From NCBI RefSeq assembly GCF_001573155.1, contig NZ_JRWG01000005.1, positions 62,001 through 126,000 of the forward strand: DNA of 64,000 bases, in the 5' to 3' direction. The stretch's first letter is position 1. Each line of letters opens with the position of its first letter. Source of the stretch: Aequorivita aquimaris. Its GTDB lineage: Bacteria > Bacteroidota > Bacteroidia > Flavobacteriales > Flavobacteriaceae. Under the pieces are notes generated by a model that worked only from the letters and a program-made list of their open reading frames with translations, did no database searches and was not told the origin of the DNA. Made by a program: the position numbers and the translations under genes. This document shows, piece by piece, positions 60,941 to 64,000 of the stretch.

Positions 60941-61333
60941 ATGAAACTAAACAGCAAAAAAGTAACCACCCAAAAATCCGCAGCAGAACTTTGTGATTTT
61001 TTGGCCGATGTAAGGAATTTCGAAACATTGATGCCCGAGAACATCAGCAAATTTGAAGTGATCAGAGAAAATGCTTTTGTATTTGCTTTAAAAGGCATGC
61101 CCGAAATAGCGTTGGAAGTAAAAGAAGTTGAAAAGCCAAACAAAGTAGTTTTGGGCGCAATCAGCGATAAAATTCCGTTTACGTTAACCGGAAATATTGA
61201 GGAAATTTCTGAGAACGCATCAACTGTTGAACTTCATTTTGAAGGCGAATTTAACGCGATGATGGCAATGATGGTAAAAGGGCCTATTTCAAAATTTATA
61301 GATACGTTGGCATCCAATTTGGAGCAAGTTTAA
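60941..61333 (+). CDS. SRPBCC-fold protein
   Basis: A 130-residue protein of the START/SRPBCC type (KKVTTQKSAAELCDFLADVRNFETLMPENISKFEV...KFIDTLASNLEQ), probably binding a hydrophobic ligand. Full length for a stand-alone domain. It follows pyrE; a role in the same pathway is not evident. Its start is next to an 8-bp tandem repeat. Confidence 0.82.
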   Translation: MKLNSKKVTTQKSAAELCDFLADVRNFETLMPENISKFEVIRENAFVFALKGMPEIALEVKEVEKPNKVVLGAISDKIPFTLTGNIEEISENASTVELHFEGEFNAMMAMMVKGPISKFIDTLASNLEQV

Positions 61334-61395
61334 ACAAACTTCAGCTTTCTCCCGCAAGTGTGAGTGAAGGGAAAGTTTTTTATTCGTTTTCAATT

Positions 61396-62127
61396 TCAAA
61401 AAATTAGTTTTACTTCTTTCAACTGAAATTTTCGTAAGCCTTCATTTTCGGTATCCACCAAAAGCTCGCCGATATTAGACACGCCTTTTATTATTCCATT
61501 GAAACGTGAATTTTCGGAAGTTTCAAACACTGAAACCTTTCCCTTTTGGAATAAATTTTCCTCGTAAATGGGTTTCATTTCTGAAAAATCGAAAGTTGAG
61601 AGTTTTTTTAGTTTTTCGAGCATATTTCTCAGAAGTACATCCTGCAATTCTTCAAGCTGGAATGTCTCACCTGTTTCAAGCTTCATTGAACTAGCCTGTG
61701 GCAGTTCGTGGAAGTCGGTTTCATTCACATTGATTCCCACTCCTATAATCGCATATTTAACAGTGTTTCCCGTTAATACGTTCTCTATTAAAATACCGCC
61801 AATTTTTTTATTGGCTGACAATATGTCGTTTGGCCATTTGATACTTAATTTGGGCACATTTAGACTTTGAAGCGCCTTCAATATAGCTAAAGATACTGCC
61901 ATAGAAACCCAAAATTGCCTTTCTATTTGTAGCTTATCAAAAGCTTGAAATACACTAAATGTAAGGCTTTGGCCTTCCTTGGAGAGCCACCCATTCCCCA
62001 TTTGGCCACGCCCCGCAAATTGTCTTTTGGCCACCACAATGGTGGGGTTTGGCAATTGCGTTTCTTTTGCCAATTGCTTTAAGTATGTATTGGTAGAATC
62101 GATGGCATTAAGTTTGATTATCTTCAA
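61396..62127 (-). CDS. birA: biotin-[acetyl-CoA carboxylase] ligase
   Basis: Attaches biotin to the carrier domain of acetyl-CoA carboxylase. The 243-residue protein has the GRGQMGNGW biotin-binding loop (about 39-47), the KWPNDIL block (about 98-104), and KIGGILIEN. It lacks the N-terminal DNA-binding domain of E. coli BirA, so it is an enzyme only. The start appears to be TTG at 62127. Confidence 0.93.
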   Translation of the reverse strand: MKIIKLNAIDSTNTYLKQLAKETQLPNPTIVVAKRQFAGRGQMGNGWLSKEGQSLTFSVFQAFDKLQIERQFWVSMAVSLAILKALQSLNVPKLSIKWPNDILSANKKIGGILIENVLTGNTVKYAIIGVGINVNETDFHELPQASSMKLETGETFQLEELQDVLLRNMLEKLKKLSTFDFSEMKPIYEENLFQKGKVSVFETSENSRFNGIIKGVSNIGELLVDTENEGLRKFQLKEVKLIF

Positions 62128-62185
62128 AACGATAATTATGTTTAGTATTACGCCTTTTAAGGCGCTTCAAGAAACAAAAAAGTAA

Positions 62186-62193
62186 TAACTTTG
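62186..62193 (+). promoter_or_regulatory. -7 element of rsfS
   Basis: TAACTTTG, 24 bases before the ATG; no clear -33 in the spacer. Confidence 0.45.
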
Positions 62194-62217
62194 CACAATA
62201 GAAAAGAAAAATAATTA

Positions 62218-62589
62218 ATGCAGAAAAAACAAGCAGGAACAGATCAACTTATTGCTCAAATAATACGAGGGATTGAAGATGTTAAGGGAAATGATATAGA
62301 AATTCTTGACCTAAGAGATATAGAAAATACCGTTTGTGACTATTTTATAATATGCAATGGTACCAGTAACACACAGGTGAATGCCATTGTAAATTCCGTT
62401 CAGAAATCAGTAAGCAAAGCACTTAAGGAAAAACCGTGGCACGTTGAGGGCAGCGACAACGCGGAGTGGATACTTATGGACTATGTGCACGTGGTAGTGC
62501 ATGTTTTCCAAAAGCACATTCGCGAGTTTTATGATATTGAGGGGCTTTGGGGCGATGCAAAATCGGTTAAAATAGAAACAACACATTAA
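62218..62589 (+). CDS. rsfS: ribosomal silencing factor RsfS
   Basis: Binds L14 on the 50S subunit and stops premature joining of subunits. The 123-residue protein has the conserved [24 protein letters not shown] and [22 protein letters not shown] blocks. It starts the rsfS-ftsH pair. Confidence 0.95.
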   Translation: MQKKQAGTDQLIAQIIRGIEDVKGNDIEILDLRDIENTVCDYFIICNGTSNTQVNAIVNSVQKSVSKALKEKPWHVEGSDNAEWILMDYVHVVVHVFQKHIREFYDIEGLWGDAKSVKIETTH

Positions 62590-62606
62590 AAAAAGAAAAT
62601 TGCCTT

Positions 62607-64000
62607 ATGGCCGAAGAAAATAAAAATAAAAAGAACGAATCGAAAAGACCGAAACCTAGCTATTACTGGATTTACGCGGCAATAATTCTATTGTTTTTCG
62701 GTATCCAAATCTTTGGGGGTGGAAGTTGGTCGCAACCCGAGAAAACGAATCAAGCAAAGTTTGAAGAGTTTCTGAGAAATGGGGACGTTGAAAAAGTGGA
62801 TGTCATCAATAAGAAAATTGCGAAGGTATATCTTACCGATGAAGCCAAAAAAAAGGAAATCCATTCCAGCAAAACCAATGCCCCTTCCTTTTTGGAACCA
62901 GGGCCGAACGATCCCGATTATCAGTTTGAATTTGGCGATTTACAGCTTTTCCAAGAGGATTTTCAGCAGATTAAAACAGAAAATGGATTATCTACTCCGC
63001 TAAATTTTGAAACAGACAATAATGTTTGGGGTGATATCTTAATGGGCATCCTGCCCTTCGTAATTATTATCGCTATTTGGATTTTCATCATGCGAAGAAT
63101 GTCTTCAGGTGCTGGAGGTGGCGCTGGAGGACAACTTTTCAATATAGGAAAATCAAAAGCCAAGCTTTTTGACGAAAAAACAGATGTAAAAACTTCATTT
63201 AAGGATGTTGCCGGACTTGAGGGCGCCAAAGAAGAAGTTCAAGAAATTGTGGATTTCTTAAAGCAACCTGAGAAATACACCTCCCTTGGGGGTAAAATCC
63301 CTAAAGGAGCACTGCTTGTAGGTCCTCCAGGTACGGGTAAAACACTTTTGGCGAAGGCCGTTGCTGGCGAAGCTAAAGTACCGTTCTTCTCACTTTCCGG
63401 TTCAGATTTCGTTGAAATGTTTGTGGGCGTGGGTGCTTCCCGCGTGCGCGATCTTTTTAAACAGGCGAAAGACAAATCACCCGCAATTATTTTTATTGAT
63501 GAAATTGATGCCATTGGCCGTGCCCGTGGAAAAAATAATTTCTCGGGAAGTAATGACGAGCGCGAAAACACACTGAACCAGCTGCTTACAGAAATGGACG
63601 GCTTTGGAACAAATACTAATGTTATTGTACTTGCCGCCACCAACCGTGCCGATGTATTGGACAAAGCTTTAATGCGCGCCGGCCGTTTCGATAGACAGAT
63701 TTATGTAGATCTACCAGACGTACGTGAGCGTAAGGAAATTTTTGAAGTGCATTTGCGCCCGATAAAAAAAGATGATGATTTAGATACAGACTTTCTTTCA
63801 AAACAAACTCCGGGCTTCTCTGGAGCTGATATTGCAAACGTTTGTAACGAAGCAGCTTTGATTGCCGCCCGAAATGGTAAAAAATCTGTTGGAAAGCAAG
63901 ACTTTTTAGATGCCGTGGATAGAATTGTTGGCGGTCTGGAAAAGAAGAACAAGATAATGACCATGGACGAGAAGCGCGCCATTGCGTTTCACGAAGCGGG
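62607..64000 (+). CDS. ftsH: ATP-dependent zinc metalloprotease FtsH (partial)
   Basis: Membrane-bound AAA+ protease that degrades damaged and regulatory proteins. Only the first 464 codons lie in the window; the reading frame is open to the edge. Parts seen: helix 1 (about 20-38), periplasmic FtsH-extracellular domain, helix 2 (about 145-168), AAA domain with Walker A GPPGTGKT (about 238-245), Walker [12 protein letters not shown], second-region-of-homology [17 protein letters not shown] and the start of the protease zinc motif HEAG at the very edge. It begins 17 bases after rsfS. Confidence 0.95.
   Translation, partial: MAEENKNKKNESKRPKPSYYWIYAAIILLFFGIQIFGGGSWSQPEKTNQAKFEEFLRNGDVEKVDVINKKIAKVYLTDEAKKKEIHSSKTNAPSFLEPGPNDPDYQFEFGDLQLFQEDFQQIKTENGLSTPLNFETDNNVWGDILMGILPFVIIIAIWIFIMRRMSSGAGGGAGGQLFNIGKSKAKLFDEKTDVKTSFKDVAGLEGAKEEVQEIVDFLKQPEKYTSLGGKIPKGALLVGPPGTGKTLLAKAVAGEAKVPFFSLSGSDFVEMFVGVGASRVRDLFKQAKDKSPAIIFIDEIDAIGRARGKNNFSGSNDERENTLNQLLTEMDGFGTNTNVIVLAATNRADVLDKALMRAGRFDRQIYVDLPDVRERKEIFEVHLRPIKKDDDLDTDFLSKQTPGFSGADIANVCNEAALIAARNGKKSVGKQDFLDAVDRIVGGLEKKNKIMTMDEKRAIAFHEA

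Overview
The window is one contiguous piece of a low-GC Bacteroidota chromosome, almost certainly a marine-type member of the Flavobacteriaceae. The signs are a type IX secretion C-terminal domain, fused isobutyryl-CoA mutase (IcmF), glutamine synthetase type III, the reduced-finger flavobacterial DnaJ, flavobacterial small families (Lacal_2735-like, DUF1599, DUF4293, DUF4920, BT_3928-like) and many promoters of the Bacteroidota type (TTG/TTTG, about 20 bases, TAnnTTTG). I see no phage, integrase, transposase or CRISPR array. No species is claimed.

Layout. 0.2-6.6 kb: grpE-dnaJ, a YceI lipoprotein, an epimerase, mnmD, a DUF4920 lipoprotein, a branched-chain aminotransferase and a MazG-like pyrophosphohydrolase. 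6.8-17.5 kb is more accessory: an intergenic region with a palindrome and a structured RNA candidate, a lipoprotein, an M49 peptidase, an SRPBCC/GyrI-like protein, crcB, an MFS transporter preceded by a leader peptide and hairpin, an Lrp-type regulator divergent from two related helical proteins, and a RES-Xre toxin-antitoxin pair. 17.6-27.9 kb: icmF, a T9SS cargo, pyrF, prfA, purM and small genes. 28-37 kb: a curli-type amyloid locus on the minus strand, in transcription order two large curlins, a CsgB-like nucleator, a CsgE with an extra N-terminal domain, CsgF, a CsgG with a beta-barrel-like tail, and a lipoprotein with beta-propeller-like repeats. 37.4-42.8 kb: glnN, a cation antiporter, an exported protein and apt. 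42.9-49.6 kb: a tRNA-Arg and the clpS-prmA-tpiA-TlpA-permease-DoxX-DUF1599 run, interrupted by a decayed four-helix gene with inverted ends. 49.7-64 kb: folP-cdaA, an ABC exporter with truA, rho, an M14 peptidase, a NUDIX/pyrE divergent pair, birA, rsfS and the first 464 codons of ftsH.

The most noteworthy system is the curli locus. Two assembly factors appear to be fusions (CsgH-like plus CsgE; CsgG plus an outer-membrane barrel), a large lipoprotein is the last gene of the operon, and the two subunits are 489 and 655 residues long against roughly 150 in enterobacteria. Terminators separate the curlin genes from the assembly genes, which fits high subunit and lower machinery expression. Second-rank signals are the leader/attenuator at 13.2 kb, the palindrome plus structured RNA at 6.9-7.1 kb, and the four-helix element at 48.5-49.0 kb.

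Everything rests on reading the sequence and on memory of protein families; no searches or structure predictions were run.
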